Origin: Streptomyces atriruber
Lineage (GTDB): Bacteria > Actinomycetota > Actinomycetes > Streptomycetales > Streptomycetaceae
Assembly: GCF_001418325.1 (NCBI RefSeq)
Contig: NZ_LIPN01000124.1
Span: forward strand, 1 to 64,000
Length of the DNA: 64,000 nt
Direction of reading: 5' to 3'
Part shown: positions 17,906 to 27,385 of the stretch, one piece after another
Layout of the letters: every line of letters begins with the position of its first letter
Numbering within the stretch: position 1 is the first letter of the stretch
Made by a program: the position numbers and the translations under genes
The notes under the pieces: generated by a model
What the model was told of the DNA's origin: nothing
The model's input: only the letters and a program-made list of their open reading frames with translations
The model's database searches: none

Positions 17906-18649
17906 GGTGCGTTCGCCTGGTTGTAGGCGGAAACCGCCAAGGAGCCGGACGCGCCCGGCTGGGAGGGCGAGCGCCGGAATCCGAACGGCGTGAAGACGGC
18001 GATCGGCCGACGCCTCCACACGACCTGCACAGTTCGGGGCGTCGCAAGCCGTTCTGTCGAGCGACACTCCGGCCGCGGCCGCCTGATCGTGGTGCGTGGG
18101 GGACGGGCCGCCCGGTCAAGGGTGCCCGCGGCGGCGCTTCGTCCCGGACCCGCCTACCCGCAGACGGGGGAGGATGGCGACGGCGGGCATGAGGAACGCC
18201 GAGGGACGGCCGCTGATCAGCTGGCAGGCGGGGGGGATTGGTCCTGCCGCGGATCGCACCGCTGATCGGGGGTGGTCATGGTGGCCCTCTGTGCGAACTG
18301 CACGATCCTCTTCAGACGGTGCTGGTCCGTGCCGGGGCCTCGATGAGTTGCCAGTCGCCGCCGCGGTCTTCCTTCGCAAGGCGCGCGGCGAGGTCGGGGA
18401 CGCGGAGTTCGCCCTGGATCACGTTGACGAAGGGCCGCAGCACGCGGTCGTAGTTCGCCGACGCGGTCGGCAGGTCACCGGGGTGGCATGCTTCGCACCA
18501 CTGAGGGCGCCGCAACGTAGCGCCCCAGTTGGTCCATGCATGGTCCGGATCTTGGGCATGACGGAGTTGTACTCCGCCACCCGGGCGGGCATCGCCCCCC
18601 TGCTGTTGCGGCTCCTCGATCAACGAACCAGTCCTCGCCCTACGCCATC
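17906..18649. other. 740-bp stretch of unassigned, probably decayed sequence
   Basis: The minus strand around 18312-18500 has a coding-like run (YDRVLRPFVNVIQGELRVP, then DLAARLAKEDRGGDWQLIE) without a start or recognisable family. Its neighbours are transposase remnants, so it is probably a broken passenger gene. No other feature seen. Confidence 0.35.
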
Positions 18650-18942
18650 CCGACTCGGCAGGTCCCTAACTGCCCTGAACTCGAGGTCCTGACCGGTCAC
18701 GTCCGGTTCTTCGCCCAGATGCTCGCCGAGCGCTTGGGCGAACGCCTCCCGCAGTGGCTCTACGCCGTCCGCCAGGAGGGCCTTCCCAGCCTCCACACTC
18801 TCGCGGCCGGCATCGCCTGACGCTGCCCTGGGGCTCCGGCGTCGTCGAAGGACACGTCAACCGGATCAAGATGCTCAAGCGCCAGATGTACGGACGCGTC
18901 GGCTTCACTCTGCTCCGCAAGCGGGTCCTCCTCGCCCCGTGA
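18650..18942 (+). pseudogene. ISL3-type transposase C-terminal remnant
   Basis: The plus strand reads NCPELEVLTGHVRFFAQMLAER and LPQWLYAVRQEGLPSLHTLAAGI. After a deletion and frame change near 18819 it continues with LPWGSGVVEGHVNRIKMLKR and RKRVLLAP then stop. GVVEGHVNRIKMLKRQMYGR is the signature end of ISL3-family transposases. The first two thirds of the gene and the terminal inverted repeats are missing. Confidence 0.8.
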
Positions 18943-19440
18943 CCGATGTCAGTGGCTCCTGGAACCAGAACGGGTCGAAGGCGGGGCCGAAGCCGTTGCC
19001 GCCGGTGCCCTCGTCGCCAGCACCCTCCCGGACAGCCCCATCGTGATCGACCCCGATAACGGCCCCCGCCAGTCCCTGCCCGAACTGCCGATTTCGCTTT
19101 GCGCGTCTGCGAGACTCGCACTGGGCCGGGTTCTCCAGGACGGATCAGAGATGGCAACCGGCTGGGTGGACAGCGCCGACGCCGACCGGCGGCGCCGGAG
19201 TGTGCGACAGGTCCTCCCATCACTCGAAACACCCGCTGATCACTAGTTGTGACCGCCTCACGGAAGTCGTGCCAGAACCACAACCCGTGAATAGAGCCAG
19301 CCTCGCGCCCCCTCCTGCTCCCACTGCTCCAGAACAGTGGTTCTCGCACGCCACGCAGTTGCTTGCCCTCCCCGAAGCAGGAGCGTGGCCAACGCTGTAG
19401 ATGGAGCAGGGCGGCATGGAGCGCGCGACGAGGAGAAGGC
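18943..19440. other. 500-bp intergenic stretch, no assignable gene
   Basis: An open plus-strand frame (about 18950-19245) has Streptomyces-like codon use but no start codon and no recognisable domain. The ribosome site for the ThrE gene (GAGGAGAA) lies at the right end. Confidence 0.35.
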
Positions 19441-20829
19441 ATGGGTGAGGGAGGCAAGCCCAAACGGGGCAAGGGCAAGCAGGAGGGTGCCGAAGTCCTG
19501 GATCGGCTCAAACACACCGCCTACGACGGGACAGTGAAGACCAGCGCCAAACCACTGTCGCAGCGCGATGCCCTACGGGTGATGGACTTCGCACTGCGGC
19601 TCGGTCAGGAGCTGTTTCTGTCCGGGTTCGACACTCAGGACATCGAGTCCTCCGTGATCGCGGCCTCTGTCGCGTTGGGCCTCAACCACCTGGACATTGA
19701 CATCACCGCACGCACCTTGCATCTCCAGTACGCGCCCCCGAATGCCGCCCCGATGTCGATGATGCGAGTCACACGAACGGTCGAGGATCCCAGGGACCTG
19801 CGGCGCATGGCGGCGCTGCACCGCCTGGTCGGGCACGTGGTCGAGGACGGGCTCGATGTGCGGCAGGCTGCCGAGGCGCTGCGCCGGATCCAGTCGGCCC
19901 CACCGCCGTGGCCCTGGTGGTCGCGCACCGCCGGCAGCGGGATCCTCGCAGCCGCACTGACCGTGCAGGTGGGCGGTTCGGCGTGGGCCGCGCTCATGTC
20001 GGTGGCAGTCGTGCTGATCTGTGATCGCGCGGGTTGGCTTCTGCAGCGCAGCGCGATGCCGTTCTTCCTGGTCATCGCTGCTCAGGCCGCCCTGACAGTA
20101 GTCCTGGGCATCGCCCTGCTGAACATCGCGCTGATCGACCCGTACAGTACCGCCGTCGTGACGGCCAACCTGGTCGTGCTGTTGCCGCTCGGCCCACTGA
20201 TCGCGCTACCGCAGGATGGCATTACCGGTTTCTCACTCATGGCCGCGACCCGCGCCGTGAACGTAGCGCTCGCGCTGGCCGGGATGGCCACCGGAGTTGT
20301 CTTGGTGGCTGTGCTCGCCGACCAAGCGGCAGCCGACCTGTACGCGCCCCACATCGATCACACTGTGCTGCCCGTGTGGGGAATCCTGGTGATGTCCGCC
20401 GTCGGCGCACTCGGCAACTGCTGCGCCATGGGCGGCTCCCGCCGTCAGCTCCCCTTCGCCGTGACCGCGGGACTGCTCGCCGGAAGTATCCATACCGCCG
20501 TGACACACGCCGTCCCGGACGCACAGGCCGTGGCCGTGCTGTGCGCGGCCACGGCCCTTGGGGCCAGCGCGGCGCTCTGCAGCCCGCTGCTGCGCGTACC
20601 TGCGGCAGTCATCGTCGTACCAGGAGCCGCGGGCTCCTTGCTGCCGAGCCTTCAGGTATATGAGAGCATCACTCAACTCTCCGTCGGCCGCGACGAAGCA
20701 GTGCAGTACGCACTGCTCGGCCTGGTATCCACCAGCGCCATCGGCGTCGGCGTGGTCACGGGTGCCATGATGGGCAACGCGGCCCTGCGTACCCTCAGAC
20801 GCTTCCAGCCAACCCCGCAGCCGCAATAG
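19441..20829 (+). CDS. thrE: Threonine/serine exporter family protein
   Basis: 462 aa from ATG 19441 with GAGGAGAAGG upstream. The N-terminal cytoplasmic region (about 40-150) contains ALRLGQELFLSGFDTQDIESSV and NHLDIDITARTLHLQYAP, the soluble part of the ThrE/DUF1212 domain. Then come about ten hydrophobic helices in two sets (ThrE and ThrE_2 halves), ending in ALLGLVSTSAIGVGVVTGAMMGNAALR. ThrE proteins export threonine and serine using the proton gradient. It stands alone between IS debris and a methyltransferase relic. Confidence 0.9.
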   Translation: MGEGGKPKRGKGKQEGAEVLDRLKHTAYDGTVKTSAKPLSQRDALRVMDFALRLGQELFLSGFDTQDIESSVIAASVALGLNHLDIDITARTLHLQYAPPNAAPMSMMRVTRTVEDPRDLRRMAALHRLVGHVVEDGLDVRQAAEALRRIQSAPPPWPWWSRTAGSGILAAALTVQVGGSAWAALMSVAVVLICDRAGWLLQRSAMPFFLVIAAQAALTVVLGIALLNIALIDPYSTAVVTANLVVLLPLGPLIALPQDGITGFSLMAATRAVNVALALAGMATGVVLVAVLADQAAADLYAPHIDHTVLPVWGILVMSAVGALGNCCAMGGSRRQLPFAVTAGLLAGSIHTAVTHAVPDAQAVAVLCAATALGASAALCSPLLRVPAAVIVVPGAAGSLLPSLQVYESITQLSVGRDEAVQYALLGLVSTSAIGVGVVTGAMMGNAALRTLRRFQPTPQPQ

Positions 20830-21966
20830 GTAAGCGCCGGTCGTACGGCAGCGGCGTAGGCTCACCCGCCCCACGCTAAACGAAGTGTGTGTTTAGCCTT
20901 GGGGTGGGATTGGCGGAACTTGTCCGCGCCCGGCCGCGGGCCTGCACACACATCGTCTGCACGCGGCCGCAGTGACCCTCATCCCTCAGAACACGTGCGA
21001 GCGCAGATCAACCATCGTCAGCACTGTCACTGCTACCTCCTGTTCCCTGGCACAGCAGCAACCCTCGCGTAATGTCGTCGGGGTCTTGGCGGCCATGATG
21101 TGTCTGCTCGATATGCGTTGACGTAGGGCATGCGCGGCATGGCCGGCGCATGGCCACGGTTGAGCCCGCGTGCACGTGTTCCGGCCCGGGCCGCTTCGAC
21201 GATGATGTCGCCGGCGCCCAACGCTTCGCTCGACCCGTCGGAGAACTCCCGGGTGAGGAAAAAGGAACTCGGTCACTGCCACAACAGGCCCAGGGTGGTG
21301 GTGCCATCTGGTGAATCGCCCGGCTGGATCGAGGAACGCTTGAGGGCGGTCTCAGTGACGCCGACTGCTGTGATCAACGGCCTTTCGATCGAGTGCCCGT
21401 TGCCAGCAGTTCGGCCTGTCAGGCTTGCAACCGCTTCGGCGGGCCGCATAATTCCACGCTAGTCAAACATCGATTCCCTTGACAGGTGCATCGGCCTTGC
21501 AGCCGAATTTCCGGTTGGCTCCCGCGCCCTGAGGGCGTACGCCGGATCTTTCTGAAGCATCTCCCACACGGTGAACGCGCTGTTTCAACAGTGAGTTGAT
21601 CAGAGCTCCCTCGTACGTTATTGAGGTCGGTTCTCACAGAAAATGAGGCCGCCGCCCTGATGCCCGCAGAGCAGGGCACTTGCCGACGGAAAGGACCGGG
21701 GTGATTAAGCCTGAAGGCGCCCGGCGGGAATGGTTCACAGGATTCGACGACCCCGCCGTACCGCATCTTGCCTAGACCGTGGCCACCGAGGTGCATGAGC
21801 GTGAAGGTGGAACGGGACGGCACAAAGAGGTTTCCCCGTGTAAACGGGTTTCGGTATGCGATGAGTTGAGCGGCGCAGACAGGCCGGTGAGTGGTTGTCT
21901 GAGTCGACTTGTCGCGCTGCGGAATCGGTTCAGTGGGCGGCCTCCGGCAGCTTATGTGCCATTCGT
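20830..21966. other. 1.1-kb stretch without a recognisable gene
   Basis: Short open frames occur on both strands, none with a credible start, ribosome site and domain. Base composition around 21450-21800 is visibly less GC-rich than the flanks, which fits accumulated foreign or decayed DNA. Confidence 0.4.
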
Positions 21967-22330
21967 CTAGGCGGGCTTGCGGCGGGAGGCGATGCGGATG
22001 TAGTTGACGTGGTCGCTGCGGTAGCTGTCCAGGTACGGCTGCTCGATCCCTGTGGCGAGATGGGACTTCGAGCACAGCTCCCAGTACGGGATGGCGGGCT
22101 CGGTGAGGCCGTCGACCCGGTAGAGGGGTCAGACCGGCGTCGATGAGAGCGCGCAGGTACGTGGTGCGGCGGTGGGTGTGGCAGTGGTAGTGCTCGTCGA
22201 TGGCTGCGGCCTCGGGCGGGTGCGGGTTGAGGGCGTCGTTGTTGCACCAGGTCACTAGGACGTAGCGTCCTCCGGGCTTGAGGATGCGGGCGAACTCGGC
22301 GAGCATGTCTATGCTGCGAGCGTTCGTCTT
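21967..22330 (-). pseudogene. C-terminal remnant of a GPP 2-C-methyltransferase-like SAM enzyme
   Basis: The minus strand reads LAEFARILKPGGRYVLVTW, then DEHYHCHTHRRTTYLRALID. After a one-base loss near 22130 it continues LTEPAIPYWELCSKSHLATG and IEQPYLDSYRSDHVNYIRIA before a stop. ILKPGGRYVLVTW is the post-motif region of class I methyltransferases, and the IPYWELR..S..TGIE pattern recalls geranyl diphosphate C-methyltransferases of the 2-methylisoborneol pathway. The N-terminal half with the SAM motif is absent and no terpene cyclase is nearby. Confidence 0.6.
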
Positions 22331-22509
22331 GGGCCGAAGCCGGGGTTCTGCGAAGTGTGAGCCGCTGACCGTGAGGGCGCCTTCTCCGTCCGCCTGTTCA
22401 GTGCGTCCCTGATCGACAAGCCGCTGAGCATCAACTGGCGCGCCGTTCCGGCCGACGTCGTTCCGTTCGGGCGTTGACTCCAGCGGCATTGCAGAAGGTT
22501 CCACGATAA

Positions 22510-22524
22510 TCCGCAATTTGCGGA
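22510..22524. promoter_or_regulatory. 15-bp palindrome upstream of the lasso cluster
   Basis: TCCGCAATTTGCGGA is a near-perfect inverted repeat around a central base. It lies in an AT-rich patch about 200 bp before the precursor gene and about 60 bp before a possible promoter. It may be an operator for the cluster; no regulator gene is present in the cluster. Confidence 0.4.
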
Positions 22525-22582
22525 GATACAGGTTGAAACGTTTCTCTTAATTCTCCATATTGTCGCATTTATGCGTGCGGCC

Positions 22583-22613
22583 TTGTCATGAGCTCTGGTT
22601 GTACACATAGCTA
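22583..22613 (+). promoter_or_regulatory. Possible sigma-70-type promoter of the lasso cluster
   Basis: TTGTCA (22583-22588) resembles a -35 box and TAGCTA (22608-22613) an actinomycete -10 box, spaced 19 bp. It is 117 bp before the precursor ATG. The spacing is slightly long, so this is only a candidate. Confidence 0.35.
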
Positions 22614-22729
22614 GGTGCTGCGACCACTTCCTCGCCCCGGGGTTCCCGATGAGTCCTGGGCAGGTCGACGGAGCCCCGCGCGCCGTCGACCGGGGGAGGC
22701 GGCGCCCATCCTCAACCAGAGGAGAAGTC

Positions 22730-22840
22730 ATGAAGAAGGCCTACGAAGCGCCGGCGCTCGTCCGGCTCGGGACATTCCGGAAGAAGACCGGGCTGCTGCA
22801 GCGGTCCGGAAACGACCGGCTCATCCTGAGTAAGAACTGA
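22730..22840 (+). CDS. Lasso peptide precursor (citrulassin type)
   Basis: 36 aa, start ATG with AGAGGAGAAG upstream. The leader (1-21) has the YxxP recognition motif at Y5-P8 (AYEAPALVRLGTF) bound by the RRE protein, and Thr20 at the conserved penultimate position. Cleavage after Gly21 releases the 15-residue core LLQRSGNDRLILSKN, in which Asp8 would close an eight-residue ring with Leu1. The core closely resembles citrulassin A as recalled (LLGLAGNDRLVLSKN), keeping the GNDRL and LSKN blocks, so Arg9 is the position expected to become citrulline. A second Arg at core position 4 is unusual. If processing were one residue earlier, a nine-residue Gly1-Asp9 ring would form, but the Thr(-2) rule favours Leu1. 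First gene of an A-C-B1-B2-D operon. Confidence 0.9.
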   Translation: MKKAYEAPALVRLGTFRKKTGLLQRSGNDRLILSKN

Positions 22841-22866
22841 CGACCGGCGGTCCTTGACCCGACGTC

Positions 22867-24714
22867 ATGACTGAATCGCACGAGAGTGCGGGGACGGGCC
22901 CCGGCGACGCGCATTTCGCGGTCTTCACCGACCGCGAGGACGCGGCCGCCGTGGCCCGGTCCTTCACCCACTCCGGAACGCGCGAAATCCGTGTCCTCGA
23001 ACACCCGTCGGGCCGGCCATGGCTCGTGGGGCAGTGGGACGACGAGGAGATCGTCACGGCACGCGCTGGACGCACCGCACTGGCCGTTGTCGGCTGCTGC
23101 CCCGTCGACGCCGCCGAACTGGACTCCAGGGCAGGGAGGTTGCGCGACCTGGCGGAGCTGGACGCGCTGGCCCGCTCCCTGCCCGGCAGCTTCCACCTCG
23201 TCGCCGCCATGGACGGTCGGCTCAGGGTGCAGGGCACCGCGTCCGGGCTCCGGCTGGTCTTCCACGCCGCCGTGGACGGCGTGCGGGTGGCCGCCACCCG
23301 CGCCGATGTCCTCGCCGACGCGCTGGGCCACGACCCCGACGAGGAGCAGCTCGCCGTCCGGCTGCTGTGGCCGGTGCCCTATCCGCTCTCCGAGACGTCC
23401 CTGTGGCGTGGCGTCACCGCCGTCCCGCCGCAGGACGCCCTGATCATTGCCGCGGACGGGCGAACCGTACGCCACACGCGGTGGTGGACCCCGCCGGAGC
23501 CGGTCCGTACGCTCGCCGACGGCGCCCCGATGGTCCGCGAGGCCCTCGTCGCGGCCGTCGACGCCCGCACCCGGCAAGGCGGTGTGGTCAGCTGCGACCT
23601 GTCCGGCGGCCTCGACTCCACCTCCATCTGCTTCCTGGCCGACCGGTCGCCCGCCCAAGTGGTGGCCAGCACGTGGCCCGGGCGCGATCCCGCCGACACC
23701 GACCTGCACTGGGCGGAGCAGGCGACGAAGCATCTGCCGGACGTCGAGCACGTGGTGTGGGACGCACACGCCTCACCGCTGGTCTACGACGACCTGCTGG
23801 GCATCGACGACCTGCTGGACGAACCGACCATCGGCGTCATGGACCGTTCGCGGGTCCTGCACCACCTGCCGGGAATGGCGGAACGCGGCAGCCGACTGCA
23901 TCTCACGGGCATCGGCGGCGACCACGTGGCCTGGTGCTCCGAGGCGTACTACCACCGACTGGCGCGCACCCGACCGCTGTTCGCGCTCCGGCAGCTGCGC
24001 GGATTCCGGGCCCTGTGGCAGTGGCCGCTCGGCGCCACGGCGCGTGCCCTCGCCGACTCCCGCCCCTACGGCAGGTGCCTCGCCGACGCCGCAGGACACC
24101 TTCGCGAACCGCTCCCCGCCACCGCCACCACCAGCCTCGGCTGGGGCATGCCCCCACGCCTCTTCGACTGGGTCACCCCCGACGCCGAACACATGGTCCG
24201 GCGGGCCTTGCGAGAAGCCGCCTCGACGGTCACGCCGCTGCACCCGGACCGCGGCCTGCACACCGACCTGGAACAGATCCGCTCCTGCACACGCATCATC
24301 CGCCAGTGGGACCGGATGGCGGCCCGCGCCGGCGTACCCATGGCATCACCGTTCCTCGACGACAGGGTCATCGAGGCGTGCCTCGCGATCCGGCCGGACG
24401 AACGCGTCACGCCCTGGGCGTACAAGCCCGTCCTCACCGCCGCGATGCGCGGCATCGTGCCCGAGACCTGTCTGCGGCGCACCACTAAGGCCGCCGCAGC
24501 CATGGACGCGGCCGATGGCTTGCGACGGCACCGCGCCGACCTGCTGGCCCTGTGGGAGGACTCCCGGCTGGAACGGCTCGGCCTCGTCGACGGCGACGCG
24601 CTGCGTCACCTCGCGCAGCGGCCCTCCGCCCCCGGACTGCGCGACGCCATCCTCTACTCCACCATCGCCGCCGAGGTATGGCTGCGCGGTTTGTCCCCCA
24701 CACGTGCCCGTTGA
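22867..24714 (+). CDS. Lasso peptide macrolactam synthetase (asparagine synthetase-like, C protein)
   Basis: 615 aa. It adenylates the core Asp8 side chain and drives ring closure onto the new N-terminus. The N-terminal about 200 residues are a glutaminase-like domain lacking the catalytic Cys2, as in lasso cyclases. The ATP pyrophosphatase loop is CDLSGGLDSTSICF (S246-T252), with the downstream motif GIGGDHVAW. It starts 26 bp after the precursor stop. Length and order are normal for the family. No TTA codon was seen. Confidence 0.93.
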   Translation: MTESHESAGTGPGDAHFAVFTDREDAAAVARSFTHSGTREIRVLEHPSGRPWLVGQWDDEEIVTARAGRTALAVVGCCPVDAAELDSRAGRLRDLAELDALARSLPGSFHLVAAMDGRLRVQGTASGLRLVFHAAVDGVRVAATRADVLADALGHDPDEEQLAVRLLWPVPYPLSETSLWRGVTAVPPQDALIIAADGRTVRHTRWWTPPEPVRTLADGAPMVREALVAAVDARTRQGGVVSCDLSGGLDSTSICFLADRSPAQVVASTWPGRDPADTDLHWAEQATKHLPDVEHVVWDAHASPLVYDDLLGIDDLLDEPTIGVMDRSRVLHHLPGMAERGSRLHLTGIGGDHVAWCSEAYYHRLARTRPLFALRQLRGFRALWQWPLGATARALADSRPYGRCLADAAGHLREPLPATATTSLGWGMPPRLFDWVTPDAEHMVRRALREAASTVTPLHPDRGLHTDLEQIRSCTRIIRQWDRMAARAGVPMASPFLDDRVIEACLAIRPDERVTPWAYKPVLTAAMRGIVPETCLRRTTKAAAAMDAADGLRRHRADLLALWEDSRLERLGLVDGDALRHLAQRPSAPGLRDAILYSTIAAEVWLRGLSPTRAR

Positions 24715-24760
24715 GCCCCTACCCGCCAGGCCCGCCACCGGAGAAAGGCAGTCACCCACC

Positions 24761-25015
24761 ATGGCATTGCGGTTCGGCCCCGATGTCTCCACCACGGAGA
24801 CCGACTACGGCACCGTCCTCCTGGACCAGCGCAGCGGAAGCTACTGGGAGCTCAACCCCACCGGCACCCTGGTCGTGAAGACCCTCCTCAAGGGCGGCGA
24901 CGAAACGGCCGCGGTCGACGCGCTCGTCACGGAATTCGCCATCGGCAGGGCCCGCGCGGAGCAGGACGTCACGGCACTCGTGCGGGAACTCAGGGAGTCG
25001 GGGCTGGCCTCATGA
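24761..25015 (+). CDS. Lasso RRE protein (PqqD-like, B1)
   Basis: 84 aa winged-helix RiPP recognition element. It binds the YxxP leader and presents the precursor to the peptidase. The PqqD-like pattern DYGTVLLDQRSGSYWELNPTG, then a helical half ending VRELRESGLAS, is typical. It lies 46 bp after the cyclase gene and its stop overlaps the next start (ATGA), indicating translational coupling with the peptidase, as usual for split B proteins in actinobacteria. Confidence 0.92.
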   Translation: MALRFGPDVSTTETDYGTVLLDQRSGSYWELNPTGTLVVKTLLKGGDETAAVDALVTEFAIGRARAEQDVTALVRELRESGLAS

Positions 25016-25455
25016 CGACGCCGAGCGCCCTGGAACGGCCCACCGGCGTCCCCTTCACCCGGCGGCTGGCCGCCCGCCTCGTACTGCTGCCGGCTGTCGC
25101 CCTCTCGTTCCTGCCCCCGCGCCGGATCCGTGCCGTCCTGGATGTCTTACGTCGCGGCGCCGCGCCGGCCACCGCCGCACAGGCCAGGAGTGCCCGGGAC
25201 GCGATGTGCGCGGTAAGCCTGCTATGCGCCGGTCCGAAAGGCTGCCTGCCCCGCTCGCTGGGCGCCGCCCTGCTGTGCCGGCTGACGGGCGGCTGGGCCA
25301 CGTGGTGCACCGGGGCGAGCGTGGTGCCGCCCTTCAACGCGCACGCGTGGATCGAGGCGGAGGGCCGCCCCGTCGGTGAAGACGTGCCCGACGACTACTT
25401 CGCGCGGCTGCTCGCTGTGGAGCCGCGGGCGGCGAACCGGTCGCCCCGCCGATGA
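25012..25455 (+). CDS. Lasso leader peptidase (transglutaminase-like, B2)
   Basis: 147 aa cysteine protease that removes the leader after the Thr-Gly pair. Catalytic residues visible are Cys78 in GCLPRSLGAALLCRL and His111 in FNAHAWIE, with an acidic partner downstream (GEDVPDD). The N-terminal helical part (RRLAARLVLLPAVALSFLPP) is usual for the family. Codon 46 is TTA (25147-25149), rare in Streptomyces and read only by the bldA tRNA, so leader removal may depend on developmental state. It overlaps the ABC gene start by four bases (ATGA). Confidence 0.92.
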   Translation: MTTPSALERPTGVPFTRRLAARLVLLPAVALSFLPPRRIRAVLDVLRRGAAPATAAQARSARDAMCAVSLLCAGPKGCLPRSLGAALLCRLTGGWATWCTGASVVPPFNAHAWIEAEGRPVGEDVPDDYFARLLAVEPRAANRSPRR

Positions 25456-27317
25456 CGGACTCCCGGGCGCAGACGGACCGCCACACACGGGAGGCGGAGT
25501 CCCCCGCGAAGGCGCCGAACCGTTCGACGCGGGCCGCGGTGGCCACCATGTACCGGCTCACCACCGGGCACCGGACCTCCGTCGTCGTGGCCACCGTGCT
25601 CACACTCGTCGGCTCCGCCCTCGGGCTCGCCCAGCCCCTCGTCGCCAAACAGATCGTGGACGCGAGCGGGCACGGGCGGGCGTACTGGCCACTGTTACTG
25701 GTCCTGGCCGTGCTGTTCGTCAGCGAGGCGGCCACCGGTGCCATCGGCCGCTTCGTCCTGGAACGCATGGGCGAAAGAGTCGTACGACAGCTCCGCCACG
25801 GCCTGGTCGCACGACTGCTGCGGCTGGAGATGCGGGAGTACGACCGGCACCGCACCGGCGACCTGATCTCCCGCGTGACCACCGACACCACCCTGCTGCG
25901 GGAGGTGGTCTCCCAGGCCCTCGTCGACCTCGTCACGGGAGCCCTCGTCGCGGCCGGCGCGATCGCCCTCATGATGTGGATCGACCCGCTGCTGCTGGCC
26001 CTGGTCGCCCTCACCGTGGCCACCGCGGCCGCAGTCGTGGCGTCGCTCCTGAAGGGCATCCGTGCCGCGTCGGAGCACATGCAGACCTCCGTCGGCGCCG
26101 TCGCCGCCGATCTCGAGCGCGCGCTCGGCGCCCTGCCCATGGTCCGCGTCCACCGGGCCGAGGACCGCGAAGCCCGGCGCATCGGTGAGCGCGTCGAGTC
26201 GGCTTACGACGCGGGCGTGCGGACCGCGAAACTCGCGTCCGTGATGAGCCCGGCCGTCGAACTCGCCGTCCAGGGCTCTTTCCTGCTCGTCCTGGTCATC
26301 GGCGGCCTGCGTGTCACCGGCCACGCCAACTCCCTCGGCGACCTCGTGGCCTTCCTGCTCTACGCCTCCTACCTCGTCCTGCCCCTGTCCTCGGTCTTCC
26401 GCGCGGTCGGCCTGATCCAGCGCGGCATGGGCGCCTACCAGCGCATCGAAGAAGCCCTGCGCCTGCCCGCGGAGCCCGCACCGGCCGGACGGCTGTCCGT
26501 ACAACACCGTACGAGCGAGGCCGCGCCGGACGAGGCACCCGCACTCGAACTGCGGGATCTCACCTTTGGCTACGACCCCGGCCGATCGGTCCTGCGCGGT
26601 GTCACCTTCTCCGTGCCCCACCGGCGCCAGACGGCCCTCGTCGGCCGGTCGGGTGCCGGAAAGAGCACGATCTTCGCGCTGGTGGCCAGGTTCTACGAAC
26701 CGGACTCCGGAACCCTGCTCTTCGACGGGCGGCCTACCACCGAACTGACCCGTGCGGACTGCCGCGCACGGATCGCCGTCGTCGATCAGAACACCCATGT
26801 CGTCCACGGGACCCTGCGCGACAACATCACCTACGCTGTGCCAGACGCCAGCGATACCGAGGTGCGGCGCGTCATCGAGCTGGCCCAACTCGACCATGTT
26901 GTAAGGCGGTTGAGCGGCGGCCTGACCGGCATGCTCGGCGACCGCGGCAACACCCTCTCGGGAGGTGAGCGCCAGCGCGTCGCCCTGGCCCGCGCCCTGC
27001 TCGCCCGCCCCGCACTGCTCCTGCTCGACGAGCCCACCTCCCACCTCGACGCCATCAACGAAACGGCGCTCACCACGGTGATGAAGGACGTCGCACAGGA
27101 ATGCGCCCTGCTGGTGATCGCACACCGGCTCTCCACCGTCCAGCACGCCGACCGCATCGTCGTACTGGACGACGGCCGCACGACCGCCCACGGACGCCAC
27201 GAGGAACTGCTCATCGCCAGCCCCCTCTACCGAGAACTGGCGGCCGGACAGATTCTCCGCCCGGCCGCCGCGCACCCCTTGCCCGCGAGGACGGCCCACA
27301 CTCACCCACCGCCCTGA
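25452..27317 (+). CDS. Lasso peptide ABC exporter (D protein)
   Basis: 621 aa fused transmembrane and nucleotide-binding ABC half-transporter that exports the mature lasso peptide and gives self-immunity. The membrane domain (about 35-340) has six predicted helices. The NBD has Walker A GRSGAGKST (about 396-404), the Q-loop, signature LSGGERQRVALARALL, Walker B LLLLDEPTSHLD and the H-loop IAHRLST. Codon 82 is TTA (25695-25697). It overlaps the peptidase gene by four bases and closes the cluster. A Pro-rich tail follows the NBD. Confidence 0.93.
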   Translation: MTDSRAQTDRHTREAESPAKAPNRSTRAAVATMYRLTTGHRTSVVVATVLTLVGSALGLAQPLVAKQIVDASGHGRAYWPLLLVLAVLFVSEAATGAIGRFVLERMGERVVRQLRHGLVARLLRLEMREYDRHRTGDLISRVTTDTTLLREVVSQALVDLVTGALVAAGAIALMMWIDPLLLALVALTVATAAAVVASLLKGIRAASEHMQTSVGAVAADLERALGALPMVRVHRAEDREARRIGERVESAYDAGVRTAKLASVMSPAVELAVQGSFLLVLVIGGLRVTGHANSLGDLVAFLLYASYLVLPLSSVFRAVGLIQRGMGAYQRIEEALRLPAEPAPAGRLSVQHRTSEAAPDEAPALELRDLTFGYDPGRSVLRGVTFSVPHRRQTALVGRSGAGKSTIFALVARFYEPDSGTLLFDGRPTTELTRADCRARIAVVDQNTHVVHGTLRDNITYAVPDASDTEVRRVIELAQLDHVVRRLSGGLTGMLGDRGNTLSGGERQRVALARALLARPALLLLDEPTSHLDAINETALTTVMKDVAQECALLVIAHRLSTVQHADRIVVLDDGRTTAHGRHEELLIASPLYRELAAGQILRPAAAHPLPARTAHTHPPP

Positions 27318-27385
27318 GCGCGAACCGGACACGCGCGCCCCTGGCAGCGCCGCGCCGTTCCCTTGGGGCCGTCGGCGCCGCGACG

